Below, piece after piece: positions 26,501-41,500 of a stretch of DNA of 64,000 nucleotides (positions are counted from its first letter, which is position 1; the number at the start of each line of letters is the position of its first letter). Below the pieces are notes generated by a model, which was given only the letters and a program-made list of their open reading frames with translations, ran no database searches and was not told the origin of the DNA. Source of the DNA: Puffinus mauretanicus (taxonomy: Eukaryota > Chordata > Aves > Procellariiformes > Procellariidae); NCBI GenBank assembly GCA_023333565.1, contig JAJKFH010003627.1, forward strand, positions 5,437,501-5,501,500, in the 5' to 3' direction. A program made the translations under genes and the position numbers.

Positions 26501-29500
26501 GTAGAGGCTGAACCACATTGTAATTTTTGTATGTAAACTAAAAAATGCATAGATCTACCCACTATTTCCACAGCAAGCTCATTCCTTGAGCAGGGATAGT
26601 TGCGGAGGCTTCCTGGAGTGTTCCCTGTAGGCTGCTGCTTTATCTGCTGAATAGCTGGTAGGCAATATCTCCATGGCTTTGTGGCCCTTGTAATCATGAA
26701 ATCATAATCAGGGTTAGGTCCTAATATAATTTTACAGTATGATAAGATACAGACTGACTGGTCAGGGCAGCCAGATTGACAAACTAGCTGTCATTGAGAT
26801 TGATGATCTGTTTAAATGAACTTTTGAACTTTTAAAGAAAGAAAAGAAAGCTTTTATTATAAATAGTTTTTTGTAAAATACTTATGTTCAAACTTTTGAA
26901 AAAAATTCCCATAGTTGAGTTTCATATGCAGAGGAAAGATTTAAAAGATAGCATTTTAACATCCTACTTGTTTTCAGGGTTTCTTCTTTTTAATTTAATG
27001 GTAATATTGTATTATTGTATTTGTTTCAGAAAGGATTAAGAGAATTGTTCTATAATAGCTATAATCCTCTGTGTTTGACGTGTTCAGAGTATTGTACAAA
27101 TATTGCCAAATCAGTACAACATTTCAGTGGGGTAGTTGGGGACAGTAAGATGGAAAAGTTGAGTTACTCAAGGTCAGTATTTGAGTAAATATTGGATATA
27201 ACTGTCCTCAGTCTCGTAAAGAGCATGATTTCCTGTTTCTCAGCAAATGTCTTGTCTTTACTTGATCTTCCAGCTCCATCAGTTTCTACTGCAGACAAGC
27301 ACTCTTCTAATACCACTAAAAGTTAAATGGAAGAGTTTTGCTGACAAAGAATAAGAGAATAATAATTATTTCTAGCAGAGTTTTAGTTTTGAGCCATGTT
27401 GCTTTGGGTTAATTATTTTTGAATAGACTTTGTATTAACTTTTGAGTTAAGAAATAGATTTCATATTAATAATGGAAAATAGGAAAGAAGATATATTTAA
27501 CTTTTTCTTGCAGCACAAGTCTGACTTACATCTGGGCTGATACTCAGTAAATCTGAACAGTCTGCTGATAAATGAGCATGTGCAAAAGGAGAATGTTACA
27601 AAATATTTGAATGTCTTCATGTGCATTAGAAATTTGACTACAAATGGGGTCCATATCAAAACCTCTTGCTCCTAGCAGTATTGAACTGAATATCTGTGTT
27701 GTTCCACTAGAGGAAAAAGTGTGCATTCAGACCTTAACATTTGTTCCTTCAGTAGCTGGCGTGATAGATTTGTTTTCTGTGAGAACAGCAGCAGGTCCAT
27801 GCTCTGTGAATTTACTTGTATTATTGTATTGAATATTAATGAGGGAGAGCCAGTCTTGATGTAGGACTTCAGACAGGACTTAGCGATAGAAGTTGTTTAA
27901 ATAACCTGTCCTCTGCTTTTCTAGCAGTTTGGCTCTTTGATCCTTCTTTCCGTTCTTTAGTGCCTTTGTACAAAACAGGTGTAGCTTTCTCTCCATCATT
28001 AGTGACCAGTCTTGATTCAGGCTTCTGGCACATCATCCTTCTTACCCATCATCTCTAAACCTGTCAAGCGGTAGTTTAAGACCTTTCTATCTTGCCTTTT
28101 CCCAATTTGATTAAGAATTATTTTCACTCTGTTTCCTATTCTTTACACTTAATTGAAATTCACTTCACGCGATTTAACAGCCTTTTTGGCCAATTCCTCA
28201 AGAGCATGTCTTCACCTTCACGTGCTTATTGGCCCTGCCTGTCACAGTGCTACTTGATGTGTTGTTCTTCCCTGACTTCTTTGCTCACTCTTCTTCTTGT
28301 TCTGAAGACATTCTTCTAGTCACTTGTTTGTGTGTTTATTGTCATCTTCTCTTTCTGGGGAAGTGCTGCAGGGCTATTTAGTTCTTAAGTTTTTGGGGGT
28401 GATACTAGCCCAGACGATGGCAACTCTCAGCTCTACCTTTTTATTCCTAATTTTTCTCACTTAAATTTGTTGTCAGCTTCCCTTTGTGACATTCTTAGGC
28501 AGAAACCTTTCTTTCAGCTTATGCTTAGGATGGCCCAACATATTTTCCCACCATTTTTGTCCGTTTCTCTTGATTTTAGAGTGGGGAGGGGAAATAATCT
28601 TTTCTGTCATTCTCAACCCAAACTTTTGCTGTCTCTTATTCTTCTGCTTTGTTGCTTACACCCAGCTTTACCTTTCTGTCCAACTAAATATACTTCATGT
28701 AGCATTTTCACTGCGCCCTATGTTTATTTCTGTAATCTCTTTTTCTCTGTCTTTCCAACAAAGCTCTCCTAGTCTGCAAAAAAATGCAAAACAATATAGT
28801 AAATTATACTGTCCAAATCCTGAACTGACTGTGCCAGCACCCAGTTGAACACTCTTCTGCACACAACCCCTCCTTTTAACTGCATCAAGTTCAGTGGCAC
28901 CTGTCCTCTTCAAATAACTTTTGCATTTCTACTGCTGTCCGTTATCCTATGTTGTCTGTTACTGTCATTCTGAGTTTTTTCTTCTTTGGTAGTGGTCTTA
29001 ATCTCAGTGTACTGCTAGCTGAGAGATGTTTTTTATGAGATGAGTTTTTCTTCCTCTGAAGGAATATCTTTGGAGCCAGCAGGATTGTCACATTTTCTGA
29101 AATCTCTTCTGTTCTTCCTGTTAAAGTCCTTCTTTAATGTTTGTATTAAAGAGCTAGGAAAGTAATTTATAATTCTTTTTTTCCAGTTTCAAATAAACTA
29201 GGTGACTCTTTTTTTTGCCTTTTTTTTTTTTTTAATTGTACTATCATGCTGTTTTTCTTCTCAGTCACAGCAATATTGATTATTGTTTATTTGTGTTTAA
29301 GTGGCACTTAGGAATCCATGCCCTGTCGTGCTTGGTGTGTGTATTTGCTTTGAAGCACCAAGTATACCTTTGGTTGCGGGTTTTTTGGTTTGGTTCTTAA
29401 GTGTCTTTTACTTTATGAACTGTAACCGATGCACAACGTGCCGAGGCAGGTGACATTCTCTACTCCGTAGAAGCAACCTGGCTAAATCAGTAGCGAAGCA

Positions 29501-32500
29501 GTTCAGTGCAGCGGTGCAGGTGTTGCCCATATGTGTTGGGTATATGCCTGGAAATGGGAAGGGTGATGGTAAATTTTTTCATCTGTCAGCATATCGTGTT
29601 TCACAAGGGGTGGAATTTTTTTGAAGGCTTAGGGGAAGGACGAATTTTGCTCAAGGTTCTTTCGTTTTATTATTGTAAGATTTATAGCGTTGCCAAGCCC
29701 CTTATTTGGACTGATCCCAGACCTGCCATCCCTCATCCATTTGGAGTGCAGAGCTCTCTTCCTCTATTTTTCCAGCTTTTACTCCAAAGGTGGAAAAAAA
29801 TCAGCATTTGAACTATTTTTTGAAGGGATTAGTTTGTTCAGTCCTTACTTTTAAATTAGAAAGTAAGGAATGTTTTAAGGAGACACTGAGATTTCCATAG
29901 TTTTATTCTACATCCCATAATAGGGTTGTCAATTTTAGAGCATTAACATATTTTGACTTGAATTTAACCAACTCGCTTCCTGCCCTGTCAAAGTTGCTTT
30001 GTCTGCCTCAGTTCCCTGCCGCTCCAGCCTTAAAGCCATTACCTTTTGGCCTGGATCCACTCATCCTGACACTGAAACGAAGGCCTGACTGAAGAAAACA
30101 TTCCAGGAACAGTTTATCCTTTTCTAGTTGATACAGATTCTCTTATGCAGGATTGCTTTTTTGGCTTTTCTTTCAGCACTACCGAGGCCAAATGTCTTCC
30201 CAGCCACTCTGAAATTTCTCAGCAGTTCACTTTCTTCTTACTACCCAAAAAACTTTGGTAGATGGCCGTATGGGGAGAAATGCTATCATGTGCACTGGCC
30301 ATTCAGCTCCGTACTTCAGTACCTTGTGGAGTTGACTGGCAAGATCTCTCCAAGTCTGACCTTTTCCTGGAGTACAGTTATTCCAGCATGCTTTATTCTC
30401 TATATCGAATCACAGAACGCTGTGTTCTCTATCTGGCATTATCGCTACTGTGCACAAAAGCAATTTTTCCTAATTTACATGTGTCTTCCAGAATGTCCCT
30501 TCTTAAAGGACAGAGGGCATCGATGTTGTCCATTCTTGTATCACGCTTCTCCCCTGCGTATTTTGTTACAAGTACCTTATTAGGTGTGTTAAGCGCTAGT
30601 TCTCAGTAGCCGGTATCACTGAACCACTTACGCCATGTATGGGAAAAACAATAGACACAACTTATGACAATCTGATCGTGGCGACCTAGGGGAAGGTGTA
30701 ATTTTTAGCTTGTAGCAAGGTTTAACAAAGTCCAGAGAAATGCTTCAGGTCATTACAAAATGAGGCTCTGAGCTACAATGTTTCTAGGACTGCCCTTCTC
30801 TCTCTTAGCATGTTCTGCAGCTTCAGGCACTGAATTGCAGCTTGTCCAGCTGTTTGGTTCATATCCTGGTTTTCTTCTGGCTCAAAACTGTGTGTGTTTT
30901 GCTTTTTGCTGGATTCTTCTTTTGTACCTGTCTTTTGTAGGCTGGCACAACAACAGACGGAGAGTCCGAAGAAGAACTGCTCTAAATGCACATTCATGTT
31001 TCTCCTATCCCTGCCCCTGGTCTCCTCTCATTCCCTCCCACCCCTTCCCAAATTCTATTAATATTTACAGAACAAGAGCCAGTACTCCATCATTAGCCTC
31101 AAATTCAGAATGAGATTTTTCTGGCTCTATCTGCAGCTAATGTAGAAGACAACAGAGGTTAGAAATGCACTTTAAAAAAAAAAAAAAAAGAAAAACAAAA
31201 GGCCTTTTCATACCCAATACACTAGATGAATCGTTTTAGGTATAAATAGGCCTACAAAGACCAGAGCATATGTAAGAAAATATTATATGTATTGTTGTTG
31301 GAAGGCAGGGGAACATAAAATTATTTGCTCATTGACTAAATTAAAAATTCCTGAGTTTTAACTTATATGAACTCATTTTCACCATTGTTTCTTCAAATTT
31401 TGTGTGGGGAGAAAAGAGTTCCTTTCTTCAACTTACTGATTCATTTACAGGATAAGCAGTAAAATCAAAAAGTCAAGCGGAAAGATTTGCCAAACACGCA
31501 AGAGAACCATGTTGATGGTTACACACCAATAATGTATAAACTAAGCATTTGTAAGGAAGTACATAAATAAACTTTTACCTTCAGTCCACCAGTGTAGTTT
31601 TGCAAACATAGATTTCATAGGCAAACTGAGAAATTGGGAGGGAAGTGGAGAGAATGAAGAATTCAGATAATTTGCATTGGTTTTTTTGATCTCAAACTAA
31701 GGATTTTCTTTCATTTCTGTTGTTCAGTGCATAAAATGTGTTCATAACCTTTATAAATTGACTTAAAAATAAAAAGCCAAAATGAAAAGATAACTATTTC
31801 TGTTCTTCCAAATTGTTTTTATTTTAATGTTGCTTTATTCGTCGGAAAGTATTTGCTGACTTCCACTACAGTCTGCACGTGCATTTACTCTTCTGTGACC
31901 CCTTTCCATCAGTGTTTCAAGACTTGCTTTTCCCTGGCCATGGGAAGGATGGCTGGTGTCCGTTTCCAGTCTGCATGGGGTTCTGGCTACTGGTGACCTC
32001 AGCTAGTTGCCAGCAGACAGTTTTTTTAACTATGTGAAGTAATTGGATTGTGTCCATCTTGTTGTGAGGCCAAGGGTTATTTTGGAGCATAGAAACTGAT
32101 CTGCATTCTTTAAATGTAGAAGGAGTTCATCTGTACATCCTGTGGAAGATGATTTGGCAAAGCAGTCTAGAGAAGCTGGCTGTGCAGCGTGCATGTGCTG
32201 CTCTTCCTCTAAGGAATTGTGAGAACATATTTTAGCAAAGGATTCCTCAATCTATCAGATACCCCTGAATACATAGTCACAGGAAAAGTTGTTTGTTTGT
32301 TTGTTTTTTTCAGTCAATATGGATTTATTTATTCTTAAATTTCTGTCCTTCCAAGAAGATACCGACACCCATCAGTCTGTCCTTTATTCTGTAAATTTGT
32401 ATTTTTTTTTTCTAAGAAGGGCTCTCTTATTTTCTTCTCTGCTTTCTGACAGTAGAGTGGGTTATCTCACTTTTCTGATGAACCTACGTTTTCCAGATAA

Positions 32501-35500
32501 ATGAAAACATGGGGGTTTATTTTTCAAAACTGAAACAGTTGGATTGCCTTTTTGTTTTACTGGGATAAGCATCCGTGATGCTCTGGGGAATGGAGAATGA
32601 TCTAAAATAAGCCTAGCTGTTTTTTGTTGTTTATCTGTTTCTTTTTGCATCTGTCTTAGTATTTATTGCTACCATCTGCATTTCATTTCAGGTTGTCTAA
32701 TGTCTTATTCTGCATGTTCTGTGCCTATTCTCTTTACATAGCCTTGGGCTGTAATATCACCATTTGCCTACAAGAGATCCATTTCTATCTGTAACAAAAT
32801 GAATTGCATTCATCTGTGTAATTCATTTCTAATGAATGCCTTGCTCCTCATTAAACAGTGATTTACCTTTGTTTCCCTTTTCTACACTGTCAACACTAAC
32901 CATTTTGAGGTCCTGTGGAGAGATGCTAATTTAAGAAAGCAAAAGTCAATGCAACTAAGCACTCACAAATGCCATCCTCATTGGCACTTTCAAAAATATT
33001 CATGGGACGCTTTGTGAAATACAGTTTGCAGGTGGATAAGAAGACTCAAAATGTTTTTTATTCATAAGCTTTCAGTGTACAAAGACAACACTTAAGAGAT
33101 TAAATGCATTTCTCCTTGTCAATGTCTTGAACAGGTAGCCAAGCTTGTGAATCTTTTAAGACCTTGTCTGCTCTGCAAGAATTTTACAGATCACAGGCAC
33201 ATTTGGGAAGACTATACTCTTAATTCCCTGTCCCCTCTGCACCTTTTCAGGAATATTAAAATATTTCAAACTTATTTTCAGAATAATGTTTTGAAATACT
33301 TAATTTTGAGATGTTAGAATGTTTCAGACTTGAAACTATTTTACTTCAATTTTTTTAATGAGATTCAAAGATTAATATAACCGTTTATTGGCTTTGTGTA
33401 TCTAAAGGAGAAGGATTAGTACCATTAACTAATGCAATAGGGGTTATATAGTAAATTTGTTACAGATTTAGTCCATACGCAACTTTTCTGTAATGCCCTT
33501 TCAACCTATACTGCAGCATCCCCTTTTCCAGCCCTGCACTTTGCAGAACAGCAGAATCTGCCATGTGTGCAAAGAGATCTGTACTGCTGAGAGATGATGG
33601 TTAGAGTATAGGATAAATTACCAAGTTTATTTTCACTTTAAACCTAAGCAGAGTTTGAACTGCAGTAACAGATTATAAATATGAGAATACTGTTGGTAAA
33701 CATAATTTAAAGCAATACAGATGTTTTTTAGGAAGTTTTTTATTTACAGCATCTTTAACTCTTATTTTAGTGACAGTACAAGTTACTCATTGACACTTTT
33801 GATCACTCACATGAATTTAGCTTGGCAATTTACAATATTTATTCTTGTGTTTGGCCAGATTAATCCCCTGTTGAAACTCCAGAATTGTCAGTGGGCATCG
33901 GTTGAGTTACACCATGGGTTAATTTGATCATAGTATTATGAGGGGATTGAAGCATGGGAGGTTTTTTTTTTAACTGGTCTTGCCTAAGTCATGTAGTATT
34001 TGGAAGTAAGAACACTGATTAATGTAACAAAATTTTATTTTTAATATACATTTTAGAGGACAAAACTGACCTTGAGAACAGTGTGATGCAGAAGAAAATT
34101 AAAATCCCCAAACTCTCTCTCAATCACGTAGAAGAAGCTGGGGAGGTTACAGATTATGGGGAAGAAGATGTGGAGCTTAGACACAGTAAGGTACTGAAGT
34201 CTTTCCTTTTTTTTTTTTCTTTCCTTTTTTTTTTCTTTTTTTATCTTTTTGTTTTGTTTTGTTTTGTTTTTGGAAGTGCTTGGGGCATATACAGACGTCA
34301 TAGCTTAAGAATTCCAGGCCTGCTTTTGATCCCCTTAAAACACTGTGTTTGGTGAAATTGGGTCAAATTGTGTGTGGGGGTGGGGTACGGGTTTTCAAAA
34401 CCTGATTTATGTGCAATCGAACATTTTCTTGTTTATACCGTCTGCACACTTTAATTGCCATTTGAGATTTTTGGAACAATGCTTTAAAAGTCACCAGTTA
34501 TATGAATGTCGAGCAGCTCTTCTCGGTGGCACTTGTGACCTATTGCACGCTGCTTGTTTGGAATTGGAAGGGGTGCTCTGAGACTTCCCAACTACAGCAG
34601 TGAGTGAGAAGACAAATTGACAGGACTGTATCTCTCCGTTATAACTGCCAGTTGCCTTTTTAGGTCCAGATGCCAGAAACCCACTATGTAAATGTATTTA
34701 TTTTTTGATATTAAATGATTTCTTTAAAAGTCTGCCAACCTTCAGAATAAAATACTGCTCTGTGGCTTCATGTGTTTTGCAGCTGCAGGAATGATACTAG
34801 TACATTTCTTTATGGTGGGCCAGCCTTTTTTTTTTGTTTTGTTTTGTTTTTTAGAACATGCATGGAGCAGGCGTAACATCAAACAATCTCATTTTCTGCC
34901 ACATTGCTCATGATATTGTGGTATGGGAATTGATAGTGTCAGCTTCTTGTCTCTAACCTATGAGCTACATTTGCTTTCTTTGCAGTTGCTTGGAAGTTCA
35001 AATGCTTTTTCCATATTTGACCAATAAAACTTAGTGACTTTTACCTCTACTGTCACATTTTAATACCACTATCCAGGCCCCAGAAAAGATATGTGCTTTA
35101 ATTCGTAGGGTTTGTGCAGATGACTGAAGGTGAATTTCTGCTGAGAGTTCGAAGGAGATGAAGCCTCTGCAATGCAGTACTAATATAGAAGGAATCAGTT
35201 GATCAGGAAGGCGAGACTGGATGATATATTCTGTCTCCAACTTCTATGTTTTCAATTCCTTTTCAGTATTTGCTGATAAGTGTTAACTCAGTCACTTGCA
35301 TCAGGCAGTTGGGTGAACGCGTTAGAGGAATAGTCAGAGGTTTTGTCTCCCTAGGTGTGGGAAGGACAAGCCCTCTGTTCACAGAACAGCTTTGTATGGT
35401 ATGCCGCTTTCATCTCTGATGTCATTACAGGTGACAAACATAGCACATAGTTGATTCTGTCTCTTACTTATCAGAAAATCAATTGCTGTCAGAAATCTAA

Positions 35501-38500
35501 ATGTTAGGGGTAAACTTTAAAGGAATAGAGATCCAGATCTACTTTTTTTTTTTTTAAGAAATTAATTATCTTTGTATATGGAATCAAGTGACCTATATAC
35601 ACTCAGCTTGCAAGTGTTGCACCAATGCAGAAGGAAAGGAAAGAAAGGCCTTCAGCTGCCTCAGAAGTTTGTATATGCATTTAGCTGAATTGCGGGTGCA
35701 TGATAGTTATGATGTATATCCACAAGAATCTGTTAGGCAAAACATTTTTGCAGGCAGACTTTGTCTTGCTTTTTTTGGAAAACAAGACTATTTATAGTTC
35801 CCAATTTGTATTACATCTTACTGCTCTACTAATTTTTTTTTTGTTGTTGTTGTAACATGCAGAGACAAGATGGGAGGAAACAAAGTGAAGGTACACACAA
35901 AAGCATTGAAGCAGTTGTTGCTCGCCTTGAAAAACAGAATGGGATGAGTCTCAGTAATACTTCCAGCCCTGAGGAGGCTTTTATGGAGACTTCGGAAAGC
36001 ATTAACAACATGGACGATGCTGTAGTTCCTCGGATTCTGTATGAAGAATTGCTGAGGAGTTACCAACAGCAACAAGAAGAAATGAGACACATTCAACAGG
36101 AGCTTGAGAGAACACGGAGACAGCTTGTGCAACAGGCAAAGAAGCTAAAGGAGTATGGGGCACTCGTGTCAGAAATGAAAGAGCTCAGAGACTTGAACAG
36201 GAGACTCCAGGATGTACTGCTTCTAAGACTAGGTAGTGGTAAGTGCCGGACTTAAATGGGACTAATTTTAATGAATTTTGCAAGTGTGATCAATAGTAAT
36301 GGAAACGTATTTGAAGAATAGCAGTGGTTGTTAAACTGGACATTGAATGTTAAAAGGGTTTTCTGCTATGGCTGTACAATATGTGTCGAATTTGTATGCT
36401 ATGTACGTCTGGGTTTTTCTTTAATGATAGTAGAGGCCTTTGTGCTGGTATGGTTGAATCAGAGTTCCATTTTAAGCAGCTGTATTTTAAAGAGTCTCTG
36501 ACCTTCCAGTATATGCTGAAAAAGATAATAAAGCATCATGTGCAAAATATACCAATATGTTCCAGTTTAAAAAGAAAAAAAAAAAGAAGAAAGAAAAGGC
36601 AGTGGAATGAATATTTGGGCTAAAACTATTTTATTCTTTTCAGTTAGGGATTTTGTTTATTGTTATGTAAGTGACTGTGTGGCCTTCCGTTTTCTGCCCC
36701 CTCTTCCCATTAGTAGCTCATTAGAATGTGATATATTCTTGAACTTCTTAGCAGTGGCTTTAAACAGCCATGCTATTTGAAAAATAATGGATTGTTAAAG
36801 AATAATTAAAAAAACTTTTTATATTAGTGTCCCGTTTATCAACACTTGTTACAAAATGCAGGTTTGTGTAATTTGGATTTAAATTTTAAATATCTTGAGT
36901 CAGTTGCTCATTTGTTTTGGTTTATAACAATTATTTAACCATTATGTTGGAATAAATGGGAAAAAAAGACAAAATAAAAAGTTCATCCTTTTCATTGAAG
37001 ATGGTACCCTTGGAATACCTTCAAGTATTTTACTAATTTATATTTATTTGATATTAGAATGTGGTACAGCTGTGTTGAAGATTTGCTCGGTGACTGAAGC
37101 CTGGTTAAAATTGTGCATCCAAACTTAGCATGCTGTTTCTTATGTCTGCCTTTGTGTATCTGGAAACTTAATTTTTGCATGTAAATCGGTTATTGGCTCT
37201 TCTACTTGACTTGAACGAGTGCATGTAATTTGCATGTGGGTCTGAGTTACAGTCACATACAAACCTGAACCCGAGAGAGCATGTGCCTGTGCTGTAGCAT
37301 GTCTTACGATGTGCCCGCAAGTTTGGAGCCAGTATCTCGAAGTAGTATCTGACGATTTAAACTGGGTGTTTGATTGTGAATGTTCATCATTGTTACACTG
37401 TGCATAATTAAAATGTCATTACTTATTATAAACATTCTAGTTAACTTTTTAAATAAACTAAATAGGCAAGGTTTCCACAGTCTGAAAAACACGATGTGGT
37501 TGGCAGTAGATTCCACTGAGCTTTCTAAAATTTTCCTTGGATGGAAAGATGTTTCTTCATCTGCAAGTAGTTAGCTGGAATTTATGTGAATGGAGCACCA
37601 GCCAGATGTTAATAGGCAATGGGGCTGAGCAGCGTAAAATACCAATTTAGTTGGTAGACTTGACAGCAATTTGAGTGGTGAGACCAGCAATGAAATGAAG
37701 ACAACTTCTGAATTCTGTCTCGTTTCTTTCACTTTAAGAAAGAAGGGATGCATTTTTCACTTGAGCCAAATCAAGAAAGAAAAAGAAAAAAGCAAAAAAA
37801 AAAAAGCAACAAAACACCCAAACCCCAAAACCTCTTGGAAAAAATGCTGAACCTTCTCTAAATACTTGGATTGAATTTCCATTGTATCAGTCCAGCACCT
37901 GCTTTACAAGTGAAAATAAATCTCAATTACATTGAAGACAAGTTCTTTTAATTTAATGACATTCCTGGACAAATACGAATTATAGGTAACTTCCAAAAAA
38001 ATCCCTTGTTGTTATTACTTGTATGGAACTTTTCATGGATGACAAAGGTAGAATTTGGCCCTACGGGCTGTGTCCTTCACAGCATGTGTGTTTCCTAAGA
38101 CAGAGTGTATCAACCGCTCATAACTCTTGTCCTTCCTTGTAGCCTCATTCACAGCAGAGAAACAACCAGATTCTAGAAAGATCAGTACAAAATTTATGAA
38201 TGATTAGAAAGTGAGACATCTTCAGCAAATTATAAATTAGGGAGTCTGATGACAGTAGGAAAAAGTGCTACTTTTAATCAAGAAACAGATATGTAAAGCC
38301 TTCTTTAGTCTTCCTTACTTTTCCAGCTTATAAATGAGGTGTATTTGGGTATGTGAATAATCTGTGAAAATTGTTCAGAAAATAGATTACATCCTGAATT
38401 CATCTTCACTTGTTGCAGCAATCTCTTAAACCTGGAGTTTCAAATTACATGTAATTTATGTTACGCTGCACTTCTAGCAGGCTGGACTTAATGCAAACTA

Positions 38501-41500
38501 ATTGCATTTCTGTTTCACCTTAGAGACTTCTGATTTCTTTGCCTGAGATGACAGCTGTTTTGTGCTGATGAATTGCAGCAGTGGGAAACGCATGCCTGTT
38601 GCCATTTTAAACTTGCAGATCAAATATAGAACAGCCTCTTGAGCTAACATTCAGTCAAGTACTCAGTCTCCTCGATTGCCATCAATATGTTGATTTCAGT
38701 GAGAAGCTAGAAGTCAATGTGTTCTGCTTTAGACCTAGGCCATCATCTCTGCTACTAAACTTGAGCGAGGTTCTTAATCTTCCGCATGGTGACACTGAAT
38801 TGCTCTTTGTTTTAAAAGAGCCTTGAAAGCAGATGTGGCAAATGACAGTAGCGAAGTCAGTACTGATCCATGGGGAGATATTGAAGCGTCTTTATGATTT
38901 TGATACGCTGTTGCCCAACAGATCCCTTCCTGGAGGAGACAGGCATTTGACCAGGGCTCTAGAGACCAAAGCAGTGGGGGAGCATGATGACTGTCGTGGA
39001 AGAGGTTATGGTACCCCTCGCCTGAGCTCCCTGAAGAATGCGTGCAGCCAAAGCCGCCTTTCCTTTGCCTGCTTTGGGATCAGGAAGCCCTGAGATCGTA
39101 GGCCTTTGCAGTTTGTCTTTGTTCTGTTGCACCTGAAAACACACTAATTTGCCCTGTTTTTATCAATAGAGAGTAAGGTGATTTAGAGAATTAAACCACT
39201 GACTCTTTCCTGTAGGCCTAACTTTAAATAGTCCTTGGATTGCAAAAGATAAGAATTTCAATAACTTCTTAAAAAAACAGTTGTCTCAGGGCAAGATCTG
39301 TGCAGGTTACTATGGTTATATATGGCCAGAAGTAGTGAAGTTGTATCAGGGATAACGTTTGGGTGTTGTTTGCTCCCTGATAAATACTGCATTTTCATGT
39401 TGCATTGCTAAGAATTAGCGTTTCTCTAAAGTCAGGGAGTATATTCACTTTCATTCATTCACATTCATTCATCAACCCACACAGAGCACCCCAGGTAGTT
39501 ATTTTTAATCCCAGTTTAATTTCAGTGATCCAGTTTACAGCGTCTTGGGACTGACACCAGAATAGGGAGAATGAAATGGTATTTGTGTCTTACCACATGT
39601 AAGGAATTACTGTTATTCAGCTTTTCTAGATTTGTGTGGCTTTTTGATGTTAAAAAAAAAAAAAGGCCAAAGTTTCTTTCAAGTACGAGTGCAGGAAGTA
39701 CCATATATATAGTATTTCCCCTTCTCAGACTCCTGTTGTTTTCGTTCAAAATTCTGGTAGACCATGTGGAAAAACAGCTTGCTGCTTACCAATGTATATT
39801 GACCACTTTATCAGTTAATTTATTTTGGCTTATTTACTGATTTTTGAGTAGCGTGTAGCCTAAGATGCATTTTTGAGGAAAAGAGATCATGAAGGGAAGC
39901 CTTCTAGCTCTTCATTCTGCATTTGAAGTTGCTGGCCTCTCGGATATTGTGGAAACTTTACAGTCAGGAGAAAGATTTTGCAATAAAACATTTGTTTCCT
40001 TTTTGTATTCTGAAGAATTGTCTTTATTTTTTTGATGATCCTTATTACATAAGCACTATCATTGTTAATTAAGCCTTTAGATAGTGGCATATGAATGGGA
40101 CATATAGTATGTCCCATTCATCATCTTTAAAATAAGATGCAGAGCATGAGAGCTACAGAGAGAGGAAACTTTTAGAGTATGGTGCGTGGTATACAACTCC
40201 TGTTGTGGGTACACAACTCTCATTAGCAGTAAGGCAACAATGTCTAATTCACAACATGCCGGGTTGAAAATGCAGTCTTTAGTGGTTGGTGAAAGTAGCT
40301 GTGAAGACTACCTAGTTAGAGGCAGATTTCTGTTTGGGAAGCAAAACCGAGTAGAATATAAAAGAAGACGCTTTAAAGCCTTTCTGTTGGTGACTGCTAA
40401 GCAAGCAGTAAAGCATGAATTGCAATAGAGGTTTTTCTGACCTGTTAGAGCTATGGTTATTGTGGACTTCATTCAGCTGTTTTTCTTGGGGAGCTCTGGA
40501 AACCAAATCCCAGCTGTGTCAATATATGACTATAAACAAAACAGTAGAAGACTTCTAAATAGCGACTAGTGAAAGTGTTTAAACTGAGATAAACGTTTCC
40601 TTCTAGGAAGAAGGTGGTTGTACTTTGTCTTCCTCAAAATGCAGTTCAAAGTGTAAGAAAACTCAAAATAGCACTTTGTTGAAGAATGTGTTCTTAAAGT
40701 CACAGCTAAAAGATCAGTTCTAAAGTTCATGCTGGCAATTACATCACTGCATCTGCGTGTTCAAGTGCGCCCACACTGAGATGTGTGCAGACTTTGGGTG
40801 GTTTAATCAAGCCAGGTCTTTCCCCCAACCTGAATCAGTTTAGCTTTCTAAATTAAAAAATTAAACTTTTAGATATAGAAAGTTTATGTAGTCTTGGTCG
40901 TACCATTGCATATACATGATAGTAGAAGTGCTGATTAAGATTACTATGAAATTGTAATGCAAATGGTATGTTTTTTGTGATATCTCTATTTGCGCCATGC
41001 TTGCATTTCATATGGCTCTTAAGACACTCTGTTGGTGGCACTGCGGGATAGGGTTGTCTGAGTTGCCAAGACAACGTTTAGTTGTTGCTGAGTGTCAAGT
41101 GGCAGTCAGCTGAGAACATTTAGCTAGCTATGTAGATGTAGAATAAGCTAAATGTCAAATGCTGACAATGGAGGAAATGCTGATATCATTGTATAATCTG
41201 TAAATGAAGGAGGAATGAATACTTTACTTGTTCCAGGTACAGAAACTATTTAAGAGACTTGATTCAAGGCATGAGTTCTGGTGCCAGCTTCACTTGCAGA
41301 GTTAGATCAATTCAGGGCTTGGTCTGCGTGTACAAACACTGAGGAGGGATGCTGAACCGCGACGGTGACCTGATTGTTGAATTGTCATTTGTTGAAGACG
41401 TCAAGGTTGGGCTACAGAGTGCTGCCGCGCTCTCAGCACCAACCTGGTGCAATATAGTTCTTACAAGTGGATGAGTTTATCCTTATAGTTCTTGGAAGTG

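Larger units (their letters stand above)
34191..35862 (+). other. BEND5: BEND5 intron 2 (1.7 kb)
   Basis: It begins gtactg and ends aacatgcag. It contains a U-rich tract with TTTTG repeats at 34201-34272 and a second TTTTG repeat tract at 34826-34852. Nothing else is recognisable. Confidence 0.85.

Noticed and set aside
31174..31189. A16 run as the tail of a processed pseudogene
   Set aside because: The sequence upstream shows no coding similarity and no target-site duplication is visible. It is treated as a simple homopolymer.
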